A stretch of DNA of 64,000 bases from NCBI GenBank assembly GCA_033344775.1, contig JAWPMT010000002.1:620001-684000 (forward strand), given 5' to 3'. Every line of letters starts with the position of its first letter. Positions within the stretch are counted from its first letter, which is position 1. This document shows, in pieces, positions 15,475-23,968 of the stretch. Origin of the DNA: Cytophagales bacterium (GTDB taxonomy: Bacteria; Bacteroidota; Bacteroidia; Cytophagales; Cyclobacteriaceae). The notes under the pieces were generated by a model. The model saw only the letters and a list, made by a program, of their open reading frames with translations. It searched no databases and was not told the DNA's origin. The position numbers and the translations under genes were made by a program.

Positions 15475-17700
15475 ATGAAGCATTTTCTACTTATTCTACT
15501 ACTAAGTTGTGCCTGGTTAGCTCATGGACAATCTTCCAATCAGGAAACACATCGCTATAACATTACCAAAATTGAAGGATCCATCAAGGTGGATGGTGTC
15601 TTGGAAGAAGAGGAGTGGGGTGCGCTGCCATCAGCCGGAAAGTTCACCTATTCATTCCCTGTCGAAAATGAACTCGTTGAAGATGCACATCAGACGGAGG
15701 TGAAAGTGGCTTACAATGATAAGTTCATTTACGTAGCTGCTAAATGTTATGGAAAGTCGGATGAAATTGTAATTCCCACGCTCAAAAGAGACAATGGCCT
15801 GATCTGGACGGGGGATATTTTTGGCGTCACGTTTGACGCAGTGAATGAACGTACCAATGGCTTTGGTTTTATTACGAGTCCTGCCGGCGTGCAGCTTGAC
15901 ACGCAATTTGATGCCAATACCGGAACAAGAGGAGGTGGGGGTGGCGGTAACCGCTTCAATACCGCGTGGGATGCGAAATGGATCGTGAATTCCAAACGAT
16001 ATGATGACTACTGGACCACAGAATTTGCCATTCCATTCAAATCCCTGAAATATGGATTGAAGAAAGTTTGGGGCATGAACTTCATCAGGGGAGTTTCCGC
16101 AACCAATGCCTGGACCACCTGGGCACCGGTTCCTATTCAGTTGACTTCACTAGATATTGGATTCACCGGTGCATTGGTATGGGATGAGGTACCACCGGTT
16201 GCTAAAAGTAACGTTGCCGTAATCCCATATACTTTGGGTTCAGGTATTAAAGATTTTGAGGAAGGTACGCCTGTGGACTACAATCCAGAAGTGGGGGCCG
16301 ACGCCAAGGTGGCCGTTTCTTCAAATTTGACCTTGGACCTTACCTTCAATCCGGATTTCTCACAAGTAGACGTTGATCAACAGGTGACCAACCTGACCAC
16401 TTCGCCGATTCGATTTCCGGAGCGAAGACTATTCTTCCTGGAGAATACCGATATCTTTAGCAGCTTCGGTGTACCACCCATGCGGCCGTTCTTTAGTCGT
16501 AGGATTGGATTGGATGATGATAACCAACCCATACCGATTCGCTTTGGCGGGAGATTAAGTGGAAATATCAACAAAGACCTGCGAATTGGCTTGATGAGCC
16601 TACAGACAGGTAATACCAATGATTTTCTGGGGCAGAATTATACCAGTTTGGCTTTGAGTCAGCGGGTATTCGGAAGAACGCTTGTTCGAGGCTATTTCCA
16701 CAACCGTCAGGCTTTTGAGGGAAGTGAAATGGTTGATACGGATTACAACCGAACTACAGGAGGAGAGATTGATTATCGTTCGGATAATGGGGCTTTTCGA
16801 GCGAACTTGGGGTATGGAGCTACGTTGACGGATACGGTAAGTAGTGAGAATCATTTGTTTCAGGGTATCCTCTCGTACGATAAAAGAAACATCTCGCTTT
16901 ACACGAATGTGGTGACCATCGGAGATAATTACATTCCCGATATGGGTTTCATGCATTTGAACCAGCAGCGAGATTCGGAGCGGGATACGAGTATCAGGAT
17001 CGGATACGTGCATTGGTTTGCCCGAGCCGCTTACATTCACTATCCGGAAATCAAAAGCATCGTTAATCAAAGGTTTCAATTCCTGACGGTTTACGACTGG
17101 ACCCAAAGTGGTGAGATGTTCGTTGGGCGAAAAGAACTTTCCTATGGCTTGAGCTTTGCCAATACCAGTCGCTTTGAAGTCTCCTGGACACATGAAGAGG
17201 GTAGACTATTGTATCCATTCAGTTTTACCGATGGAGATTTTCTGCCGGTAGATAAGTACATCTGGACCTATGCCAACATCGAGTTTCGTTCTGATCGAAG
17301 AAAGGACTTTTCTTACCAAATTGGAGGTCAGTACGGAGGTTTTTACAATGGCGATCGCATCGAGATTTCAGGTCAGATCAATTACCGGGTACAACCCTGG
17401 GGGAATTTCTCCATGCGATTTGTACAAAATGAACTGACTTTTCCCGGACAGTTTGGCTCTGAATCATTGACCTTAATCGGCCCGACGATGGAGATCAATT
17501 TCTCTCGTAACCTCTATTGGACCACCTTTTTGCAGTACAACACACAGGCCGACAACTTTAACATTAACAGTCGGGTCCAATGGCAGTTTCAGCCACTATC
17601 GAACTTGTTCATTGTCTATACAGACAACTATGCCATCGAACAGTGGGGGCCAAAGAATCGAGGACTGGTCGTCAAGCTGAATTACTGGTTGAATCTTTAG
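15475..17700 (+). CDS. DUF5916 family outer-membrane-type protein with CBM9-like domain
   Basis: The product has 741 residues from the ATG that starts a clean signal peptide (MKHFLLILLLSCAWLAHGQ). Residues ~25-220 resemble a carbohydrate-binding family 9-like domain (VDGVLEEEEWGALP, then a Gly-rich loop). The rest is DUF5916, with the signature FNPDFSQVDVDQQV followed by FPERRLFFLENTDIF, and many alternating amphipathic strands ending in an aromatic-rich terminus, as in outer-membrane barrels. Function of the family is not established. It diverges from the sulfatase gene, which fits a role in handling glycans, but this is inference. Confidence 0.88.
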   Translation: MKHFLLILLLSCAWLAHGQSSNQETHRYNITKIEGSIKVDGVLEEEEWGALPSAGKFTYSFPVENELVEDAHQTEVKVAYNDKFIYVAAKCYGKSDEIVIPTLKRDNGLIWTGDIFGVTFDAVNERTNGFGFITSPAGVQLDTQFDANTGTRGGGGGGNRFNTAWDAKWIVNSKRYDDYWTTEFAIPFKSLKYGLKKVWGMNFIRGVSATNAWTTWAPVPIQLTSLDIGFTGALVWDEVPPVAKSNVAVIPYTLGSGIKDFEEGTPVDYNPEVGADAKVAVSSNLTLDLTFNPDFSQVDVDQQVTNLTTSPIRFPERRLFFLENTDIFSSFGVPPMRPFFSRRIGLDDDNQPIPIRFGGRLSGNINKDLRIGLMSLQTGNTNDFLGQNYTSLALSQRVFGRTLVRGYFHNRQAFEGSEMVDTDYNRTTGGEIDYRSDNGAFRANLGYGATLTDTVSSENHLFQGILSYDKRNISLYTNVVTIGDNYIPDMGFMHLNQQRDSERDTSIRIGYVHWFARAAYIHYPEIKSIVNQRFQFLTVYDWTQSGEMFVGRKELSYGLSFANTSRFEVSWTHEEGRLLYPFSFTDGDFLPVDKYIWTYANIEFRSDRRKDFSYQIGGQYGGFYNGDRIEISGQINYRVQPWGNFSMRFVQNELTFPGQFGSESLTLIGPTMEINFSRNLYWTTFLQYNTQADNFNINSRVQWQFQPLSNLFIVYTDNYAIEQWGPKNRGLVVKLNYWLNL

Positions 17701-17712
17701 TAATCTGATCAC
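17699..17712. repeat. Half-copy of the AGTAATCTGAT repeat
   Basis: AGTAATCTGATCAC begins inside the stop codon of the DUF5916 gene. The inverted second arm was not found, so this is a partial copy of the family seen at 11727 and 13644. Confidence 0.45.
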
Positions 17713-17760
17713 CTGGTCCAATTTCTCAGGTTTCAACCGTTTAAATAGAAAAGTACTTTT

Positions 17761-18129
17761 ATGGCTTACAATGAATTTTTAGCTGATCGCATTCGCCAGA
17801 CGTTTAAGGATAAAAGAGCAGCGGTTCAGGAAAATAACATGTTTGGAGGACTATGCTTCATGGTCGATGATAAGATGTGTTGCGGGGTTCACTTTGATAA
17901 AAAGAAAAATACCGGCCTGATGATGGCGCGAATAGGGGAAGAAGCTACTCCAAAAGCGTTAGAAAGACCCGGTTGTCACCCCATGGATTTTACCGGGAGA
18001 CCGATGAAAGGGTACGTATTTTTAACACCTGAAGCCATTGATAAGGAGGATGATCTCGCCTATTGGATCCAATTGTGCCTGGATTTTAATCCTTTAGCCA
18101 AAGCAAGTAAGAAGCGATCGAACAAATAG
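17761..18129 (+). CDS. TfoX N-terminal domain protein
   Basis: The product has 122 residues. It matches the stand-alone TfoX/Sxy N-terminal domain: the MFGGLCFMVDDKMCCGV strand pair, a central PMDFTGRPMKGYVFL segment, and the C-terminal WIQLCLDF helix followed by a Lys/Ser-rich tail. In Gammaproteobacteria TfoX regulates competence; in Bacteroidota these small proteins have no assigned role and lack the C-terminal TfoX domain. The ATG overlaps a TACTTTTA sequence close to the -7 consensus. It is separated by 60 bp from the DUF5916 gene. Confidence 0.82.
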   Translation: MAYNEFLADRIRQTFKDKRAAVQENNMFGGLCFMVDDKMCCGVHFDKKKNTGLMMARIGEEATPKALERPGCHPMDFTGRPMKGYVFLTPEAIDKEDDLAYWIQLCLDFNPLAKASKKRSNK

Positions 18130-18248
18130 CGTAATGCGGTATTTGCTATTTCAGTAATCGACAAAATCGGCATTTTACCTGCTAAAAAAGGCGCTTTATC
18201 GAATAATACTTATTAACGGAGTGGTTTTGAGGTTTATTTGAGCCTATA

Positions 18249-19541
18249 ATGATCGACCAAATCATGAATTTTTCACTGAACACCCGCTTGATTATCGTGA
18301 TGCTGATCTCCGTGATTGGGATTAATTCTTTTGCTCAAACTTGTCCAACTTCTCCCACTTACAATAGCAATACCAATGTTACCATAGGAACAGGAGAAGT
18401 CTGTAACGTTGGTGGTTCAGTCACAACTCCATCTAACAGGAGCCCGAATATCAACATCACTGGAGATGGTAGAATGGATATCGACGGTAGTTTGACATTG
18501 CAGGGAAATTCTTCCAATATCAACATGAATACAACAGACTCCCTGATCATCAGAGGTGATCTTGTTCTGGAAGGAAACGGAGACATCACTTTGACCAATG
18601 GTACGCTTTTCGTTACGGGAAACCTCACCATCAATGGCAATGCAGCCTTTGGTGCGGGCGGTAACGTGGTGATTGGTGGGAATTTTACGGTAACAGGAAA
18701 TAATGCAGATGTCACCGTAGGAGGAGGCTTCAATGTGAGTGGCAATACAGATCTTGGTTCAGAAACATTGACAGTAGAATCAGGAGCCGTATTTCAATCT
18801 ACCTCATATACGAGTACCGGAGGAAACATTACGGTTGATTCTGGAGGGACCATTAATGTGGATGGCGGTATTCCTGATGGAGAGAGTGTAAATAATCTGG
18901 ATACCACAGATACAGATTGTACTAACGGTTGTTGCGGCTCTTTATGTAATACTACTGGGGATGATCTGGGTGAAGGTGCTACTGAAATTCTTCCTATCGA
19001 TCTGCTCTATTTCGAAGGATCAAGCGAAATCAACAGAGTAATGCTTGAATGGGCTTCCTTGATTGAAAAGAACAATGATTACTACACGGTGGAGCGTTCG
19101 CTCGATGGTTTGACTTACGAGGAGGTTTGTACGGTCGAAGGAGCGGGCAATAGCGATGAAGTTCTTCGTTACTCCTGTGAAGACTACAGCCCATATTTTG
19201 GAAATATTCTGTATCGCCTGACCCAGACCGATTATGATGGACAATCGGAAACCTTTAAAGACATTTTAGTCGAGCATTTGAGTTCGGATCAACCAATAAG
19301 CTTAGTTCCTTCCATGGCCCAGAGATCACAACCTGTTACTTTACGAGGGGGATGGGGTCTGGCCGAATATGTGGACTTAAAGATTTATGACCTGCAAGGT
19401 GTAGCTGTTCATGAGGTGCGATACCGTACGGTGGCCGATCGTGTAGAAATTACCACGGATCACCTATCCAAAGGATATTACGTACTCAAAGGAGCCGTCA
19501 ATCAAATCCCTGTTCAGGAGAGATTCATCGTCCGGGATTAA
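18249..19541 (+). CDS. Secreted beta-repeat protein with putative T9SS-type tail
   Basis: The product has 430 residues; ATG 18264 is an alternative start that also keeps the signal peptide (LIIVMLISVIGINSFAQ). Residues ~40-220 are Gly/Asn/Thr-rich short repeats of the form GNLTINGN and GGNFTVTGN, as expected for a right-handed beta-solenoid. A four-cysteine cluster (CTNGCCGSLC) follows. Residues ~245-340 resemble the beta-sandwich commonly found before sorting tails (LEWASLIEKNNDYYTVERS). The last ~75 residues (DLKIYDLQGVAVHEV, LSKGYYVLKG) look like a type A sorting domain, so export by the type IX secretion system is likely. Function unknown. Confidence 0.75.
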   Translation: MIDQIMNFSLNTRLIIVMLISVIGINSFAQTCPTSPTYNSNTNVTIGTGEVCNVGGSVTTPSNRSPNINITGDGRMDIDGSLTLQGNSSNINMNTTDSLIIRGDLVLEGNGDITLTNGTLFVTGNLTINGNAAFGAGGNVVIGGNFTVTGNNADVTVGGGFNVSGNTDLGSETLTVESGAVFQSTSYTSTGGNITVDSGGTINVDGGIPDGESVNNLDTTDTDCTNGCCGSLCNTTGDDLGEGATEILPIDLLYFEGSSEINRVMLEWASLIEKNNDYYTVERSLDGLTYEEVCTVEGAGNSDEVLRYSCEDYSPYFGNILYRLTQTDYDGQSETFKDILVEHLSSDQPISLVPSMAQRSQPVTLRGGWGLAEYVDLKIYDLQGVAVHEVRYRTVADRVEITTDHLSKGYYVLKGAVNQIPVQERFIVRD

Positions 19542-19579
19542 CTTCTATTCCATAAGCACTGGAGCTCAAATTAATGAAG

Positions 19580-19996
19580 TCAATCTTTATGCTGCCAGCA
19601 CTTTCCACTACGATTTTTGGTCATGCGCTTACATTGAATTCCGTTTAAAGTCTTGGCTGAGCATCGGATGGAATGCTCCAATGGTTTTTCGGGAACGGCA
19701 CGAATTGGTTTCTGAATATTTGTGCTGGATTGTACGGTTAGTTCACCCAGAGGCTTACAAACTTTACAAGAACCATATCCTCTTTTTAAGGCACTTTCCC
19801 GAGAAATGATATGCTTTGAAAACTTAAGGTGACGGCAATTTTCAAGGTGAAATTTAGTCCCTGTATCGGTGATATAAACGTGCTTGGGATCCGGACTGGA
19901 TTGACAGGCAAATACCAATAACAAGATCAAAAACCAGTATTGCTGCAGTTTGAGTCGTAAGAAGGGTACCTGATGTTTCGGCTCCGGATCAACCAT
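19580..19996 (-). CDS. Small lipoprotein with two Cys/His modules, including DUF5763
   Basis: The product has 138 residues. A hydrophobic segment ends in LLLVFAC (lipid Cys31). Residues 39-81 form a module seen at the end of thermonuclease-like proteins: VYITDTGTKFH, then CRHL and CKVCKP, giving His50, Cys54, Cys77 and Cys80 as possible metal ligands. Residues 109-138 match DUF5763 (RCSAKTLNGIQCKRMTKN then GKCWQH) with Cys112, Cys122, Cys133 and His136. No nuclease domain is present between them. Zinc binding and function are inferred. It is convergent with the preceding secreted protein gene. Confidence 0.75.
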   Translation of the reverse strand: MVDPEPKHQVPFLRLKLQQYWFLILLLVFACQSSPDPKHVYITDTGTKFHLENCRHLKFSKHIISRESALKRGYGSCKVCKPLGELTVQSSTNIQKPIRAVPEKPLEHSIRCSAKTLNGIQCKRMTKNRSGKCWQHKD

Positions 19997-20275
19997 TGGA
20001 GCTAATTTAACTTATAAACCACTATATCGGAGAATCTCTATGTCTGATTAGGGTTTTATTGTTGGAGGTATCTATCTGTGTAGGCGTTCATAATCAAAAA
20101 ATCTTTAATGACTACTGAAAAATATCTGATCTGGGCTTGACAATGATCATGTATGGCTATCCAAAAAATGAATTCCTTTGAATAATAATGTTGGTAACGC
20201 TGACATATTTAATAAACAAAGAAATCGCTGCTCTGTGAGCAGTGCATGTAGTTTGAGTGATTGCACTCAGAACCT
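19997..20275. other. Intergenic stretch upstream of a terminator
   Basis: No coding frame is convincing here on either strand. It contains the leader of the Cys/His lipoprotein gene (minus strand, weak box TAAATTAG near 20007-20014) and, from about 20200, short hairpins that lead into a terminator at 20276. Confidence 0.5.
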
Positions 20276-20305
20276 AAGGGACTGGAAAGACCAGTCCCTT
20301 TTTTT
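20200..20305 (+). ncRNA. Candidate small RNA ending in a strong terminator
   Basis: CTGCTC/GAGCAG (around 20228-20242) and TGAGTG/CACTCA (around 20254-20269) can form two short hairpins, followed by a 10-bp terminator stem. No plus-strand gene lies upstream within ~730 bp: the nearest plus-strand gene ends at 19541, behind a minus-strand gene. The 5' end and promoter are not clear, and no known RNA family is recognised. Confidence 0.35.
20276..20305 (+). terminator. Rho-independent terminator without an obvious gene
   Basis: AAGGGACTGG (20276-20285), loop AAAGA, CCAGTCCCTT (20291-20300) form a perfect 10-bp stem, followed by further T residues. It is read on the plus strand, before the aminotransferase gene. 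Confidence 0.8.
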
Positions 20306-20337
20306 ATGATTAGACCCAATCCAGGGAAACGATTCAT

Positions 20338-20345
20338 TAGTTTTA
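20338..20345 (+). promoter_or_regulatory. Likely -7 box of the aminotransferase gene
   Basis: TAGTTTTA differs from TAnnTTTG at one position and lies 25 nt before the ATG at 20371. The preceding terminator implies that this gene needs its own promoter. Confidence 0.3.
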
Positions 20346-20370
20346 AGAGATCAATCATTGTTATTCCCTC

Positions 20371-21639
20371 ATGGACAACCGTCGAAAGTTTCTTAAATCT
20401 TCGCTATTAGGAATGGCCGCTGCTTCAGCCTTGCCATTTGAAACATTTGGTGCAAAGCTGAAAAGTGAAATGCCAAAATGTAATGTTGATGAGGATCAGG
20501 AAGCGTATTGGTCGTTGATCAGGTCCTTGTTTGACATGGCACCCAGTTTGCGGTATTTCAATCATGCGTCATTAGGGACCTCTCCACGTACAGTTAGAAG
20601 AGCAACATCTGAATTCATGGAGACCCTTGATCAGTTTCCTTCCAAATACATGTGGGGTGGCTGGGAGGATCAAAAGGAAGCTGTCAGAGCAAAAATCGCC
20701 ACGCTATTTGGTGCCTCTAAGGAGGAAATAGCGCTCAATCACAACACCAGTGAAGGGATGAACCTGATCGCAAAGAGCTTCGATTTTAAATCAGGTGATG
20801 AAGTTATCCTGGGAGACCATGAACATGCTAGCGGAACCATTCCCTGGCAATTCTGGCAAGAGACCAAAGGGATCAAGCTGGTACGACCCACCTTGCCATT
20901 GCTTCCGGAAAGTAAAGAAGATATTGTTGACGTTTACCGAAAGGCCATCACCTCCAAAACCAAGGTGATTTCGATGTGCCATGTGGTCAATACCAATGGA
21001 ATGGTTTTACCTGTGAAAGAAGTGTCAGAAATGGCTCGTGAAAAAGGGGTTTTGGTTGCCGTGGATGGCGCACAAGGCGCAGGTATGTTCCAATTCGATT
21101 TGCATGACCTGGGCTGTGATTTCTATACCGCCAGTGCACACAAGTGGATGTTTGCACCCAAAGAGGTGGGATTCTTTTATGCCAGGGAGGAAAGCCAACA
21201 TCATTTGAAGCCATTAATGGTGGCCAGGGGGCACAAGAACCTAACGATCCGTAGATTGGAAACCTATAACACCAGAAACCTACCTGGTGTGCTTGGGCTT
21301 GGTGCTGCGCTGGATTTTATCAATGAAATAGGTATCAGTCGAATCAACGATCGGTCTTATGAGTTGAAGGCATATTTCAGAGATCGCTTGAAAGATAATT
21401 CGAAATTCAAGCTTAAGTCACCAGCTTCCGATGATGTTTCCTGCGCCATCCAAAGTGTGGAAATCATAGGCAAGTCTGTAGGAGAGGCTAAAAATGAGCT
21501 CTTTGAACAATTTGGTATTGATTGTCGTCCCATGTCTGGGTTTGGTTTGAATGCCTTACGTATTTCAATGCCAGTATACATTACCAAAGCAGATATCGAT
21601 TATTTGGTGGAGGCATTGGAAGCTGTAGCAATTGCTTAG
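20371..21639 (+). CDS. Tat-exported class V aminotransferase-fold protein
   Basis: The product has 422 residues. A twin-arginine signal is visible (RRKFLKSSLLGMAAASA), so a folded, cofactor-loaded protein is probably exported. The mature part is a PLP-dependent fold type I enzyme of class V (cysteine desulfurase/isopenicillin N epimerase-like). Asp232 and Gln235 lie in VAVDGAQGAG, and the Schiff-base lysine is Lys258 in TASAHKWMF. The early RYFNHASLGTSP and HNTSEGMN segments bind the PLP phosphate region. It is an isolated gene with its own upstream terminator. The reaction cannot be assigned; an amino acid lyase or epimerase is possible. Confidence 0.88.
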   Translation: MDNRRKFLKSSLLGMAAASALPFETFGAKLKSEMPKCNVDEDQEAYWSLIRSLFDMAPSLRYFNHASLGTSPRTVRRATSEFMETLDQFPSKYMWGGWEDQKEAVRAKIATLFGASKEEIALNHNTSEGMNLIAKSFDFKSGDEVILGDHEHASGTIPWQFWQETKGIKLVRPTLPLLPESKEDIVDVYRKAITSKTKVISMCHVVNTNGMVLPVKEVSEMAREKGVLVAVDGAQGAGMFQFDLHDLGCDFYTASAHKWMFAPKEVGFFYAREESQHHLKPLMVARGHKNLTIRRLETYNTRNLPGVLGLGAALDFINEIGISRINDRSYELKAYFRDRLKDNSKFKLKSPASDDVSCAIQSVEIIGKSVGEAKNELFEQFGIDCRPMSGFGLNALRISMPVYITKADIDYLVEALEAVAIA

Positions 21640-22050
21640 TTACGGTCCGTCATAAAGCATCGAAATACATCAATTAAAAGCACTGCCGAAGTAGAACATG
21701 GCGTTCATTTACCTAAATGATCACCTGCTTTAAGTAAAAAGATATATATAATTTTTGAAAATGATATAAGTGTTTTTGGAAAGAGATATATATCTTTTTA
21801 TTAAAACATCATTGTGTTTTAAGTGAAGCATCGTGTGGAGTTGATCAGAACTTCCTGTAGCAGCAGTCGATATTCAATCATATTTAACCTTCTATTTTCG
21901 CCTCAATGACTGTTTTCTAAGATCAGGTTACTTTGATAAGTGAAACAAGATTTTTCAAAACTATTTTTTGTGTGAGGGATAAAACGGCTTGCAAAACGCT
22001 GATTATTCGTTATTTTACGGAACCCCTAACCTAAAAAATCGATCCTGACC
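21640..22050. other. AT-rich intergenic region with a 14-bp inverted repeat
   Basis: No gene is seen in these 411 bp. AAAAAGATATATAT (21736-21749) and ATATATATCTTTTT (21786-21799) are a perfect inverted repeat with a 36-nt spacer, which could be a bidirectional terminator or a regulator site. Short stretches near 21719-21734 and 21925-21935 resemble parts of the AGTAATCTGAT repeat family. The promoter of the importer operon must lie in the last ~150 bp, but no box there matches TAnnTTTG well. Confidence 0.5.
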
Positions 22051-23094
22051 ATGGATATGCGCACCTCGTATTTTGAAGACATTACACTCTTCAAAGATCG
22101 TTCTGTAGTCATTTGGTCATTTCTCGCGCTTTCCGCTTTGATCGCATTGCCTTTTCTTTTGGCGGGATACCAAATTTTTGTGGTCAATCTTGTGATGATC
22201 AACATCATCATCGTGCTTGGGCTTAATGTATTGATCGGTAATACTGGCCAAATTTCGCTAGGGCATGGAGGCTTTGTGGCCATTGGTGCTTATATGACGG
22301 TGATTCTAGATGGCTCCATGCCATTTTTATTGGCACTGATCCTCGCGGCCATCGTTGCTGCAGCGTTTGGTGTTCTGTTAGGCATTCCCTCCTTGAAGTT
22401 AGAAGGGCCATATCTGGCGGTTGCCACGCTGGGTTTTGGATTAGCCATTACGGTCATCATTGGCAGGGTTCAGTTTTTTGGAGGCCATATGGGCCTTATC
22501 CCTCCGCAATTAGAAATTTTTGGTCTATCGATCAGCTCTAATACGCATTTCTATTTTCTGTGTCTCGTCATTGCCTTGATGCTGGGTGTATTTGCCCGGT
22601 TGGTTATTGGTAGCAGGATTGGGCGTGCTTTTTCAGCCATTCGGGACAGTGACATTGCTGCTTCTGGACTAGGCGTGAATGTGGTTCGCTACAAGATCAT
22701 GAGTTTCGCATTCAGTGCTTTTTATGCGGGTATTGGCGGAGGAATTTGGGCGTATGCTTTAGGGTTCATCAGTCCAGGTGTATTTACACCTACTTTGTCC
22801 ATCCTGCTTTTATCGATGGTGGTGGTAGGAGGCCTGGGGACCATCACGGGTTCCGTCCTGGGAGCGACGGTCGTGACGTTGCTAAACCTTCAAAGTGAAA
22901 AGATCATCGAGCTTCCGGTACTTGGGTCCTTCTTCGAATGGTTCAGCGCCACGTTCATGTCCATCAGCGGCCTGCCAAATATCAATTGGGTGTTCATGGG
23001 GCTCACCATCATCCTGATTATCCTGTTTGAGCCTTACGGACTGTTTGGGATCTGGATGCGTATCAAAATTTATTTCAAAACCTGGCCTTTCTGA
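22051..23094 (+). CDS. livM: Branched-chain-type ABC importer permease (LivM family)
   Basis: The product has 347 residues of mostly hydrophobic helices. It carries family motifs NTGQISLGHGGFVAIGAY near residues 69-86 and the ABC-facing loop SRIGRAFSAIRDSDIAASGLG. It is one of two inner-membrane permeases of a hydrophobic amino acid uptake (HAAT) transporter. It is the first gene of a six-gene operon, with livH starting 1 bp after its stop. Here livM precedes livH, the reverse of the classical order. Confidence 0.93.
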   Translation: MDMRTSYFEDITLFKDRSVVIWSFLALSALIALPFLLAGYQIFVVNLVMINIIIVLGLNVLIGNTGQISLGHGGFVAIGAYMTVILDGSMPFLLALILAAIVAAAFGVLLGIPSLKLEGPYLAVATLGFGLAITVIIGRVQFFGGHMGLIPPQLEIFGLSISSNTHFYFLCLVIALMLGVFARLVIGSRIGRAFSAIRDSDIAASGLGVNVVRYKIMSFAFSAFYAGIGGGIWAYALGFISPGVFTPTLSILLLSMVVVGGLGTITGSVLGATVVTLLNLQSEKIIELPVLGSFFEWFSATFMSISGLPNINWVFMGLTIILIILFEPYGLFGIWMRIKIYFKTWPF

Positions 23095-23095
23095 T

Positions 23096-23968
23096 ATGTT
23101 TAGTCAATTGATCATCAGCGGGATTGTGGCCGGGAGCGTTTATGCGCTGGTTGCGTTGGCCATGAGCCTGACCTATAAATCATCGGAGATTGCCAATTTC
23201 GCGCAGGGAGAAATGGCCATGTTCTCCACTTATATTGCTTTTGTGATCCTCGCGACCTATCAGTTACCATTTTGGTTGGCTTTTATAGGAGCCATGATCT
23301 TCGCCTTTTTATTAGGGGCTTTTCTTCACTTTGGAGTGATCCGGAGGGCCAAGGAACCTAATGTATTGAACTTGCTGATTGTAACGCTTGGGTTTCAGAT
23401 CTTGCTTTATGGATTGGCTGGCTGGAAATGGGGAGCAGAGCAACGCGTATTAAAGTTGCCCATATCCCAATCCGAGACCGTTTCTTTTGCGGGGTTGAAC
23501 ATTTCCGAATTGAACTTGGCGACGATTGGCGTCGCACTGGTCATAATGGTAGGGCTTTACTTGTTTCTGCGCTTTACCAAACTTGGATTAGCCATCAAAG
23601 CAACGCAACAAAATACGCTGGCGGCCAAAATCAATGGTATTCCGACAAATCGGATCGTGATGATCACTTTTGGGATCAGTTCCATGATTGGAGCAGTGGC
23701 GGGTGTAATGATGGCACCCATTACGACATTGGACCCCAATATGATGGTAGAACCCATGTTGAAAGGATTTGCGGCAGCCGTGCTGGGAGGGTTCAATAGT
23801 CTGGGTGGCGTGGTTGTCGGAGCGTTTGCCCTGGGGATCATCGAAAATTTATTTGGCTTTTATATATCGACAGAATTCAAATCAGTAGTTGCCTTTTTGA
23901 TCATTGTGGTTGTGCTGTATTTCAAGCCCTCAGGTATGTTTGGTAAACATTATACCCGTAAAGTATGA
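23096..23968 (+). CDS. livH: Branched-chain-type ABC importer permease (LivH family)
   Basis: The product has 290 residues from the ATG at 23096, one base after the livM stop; a longer frame exists but would lie inside livM. Motifs include GSVYALVALAMSLTYKSSEI, NFAQGEMAMF and the cytoplasmic loop LAIKATQQNTLAAKINGI that contacts the ATPases. It forms the membrane channel with LivM. Its stop overlaps the livG start by 4 bases. Confidence 0.93.
   Translation: MFSQLIISGIVAGSVYALVALAMSLTYKSSEIANFAQGEMAMFSTYIAFVILATYQLPFWLAFIGAMIFAFLLGAFLHFGVIRRAKEPNVLNLLIVTLGFQILLYGLAGWKWGAEQRVLKLPISQSETVSFAGLNISELNLATIGVALVIMVGLYLFLRFTKLGLAIKATQQNTLAAKINGIPTNRIVMITFGISSMIGAVAGVMMAPITTLDPNMMVEPMLKGFAAAVLGGFNSLGGVVVGAFALGIIENLFGFYISTEFKSVVAFLIIVVVLYFKPSGMFGKHYTRKV

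Noticed and set aside
16600-17193. Minus-strand open frame of 197 codons inside the DUF5916 gene
   Set aside because: Antisense of a clear coding sequence with signal peptide and family motifs; no features of its own.
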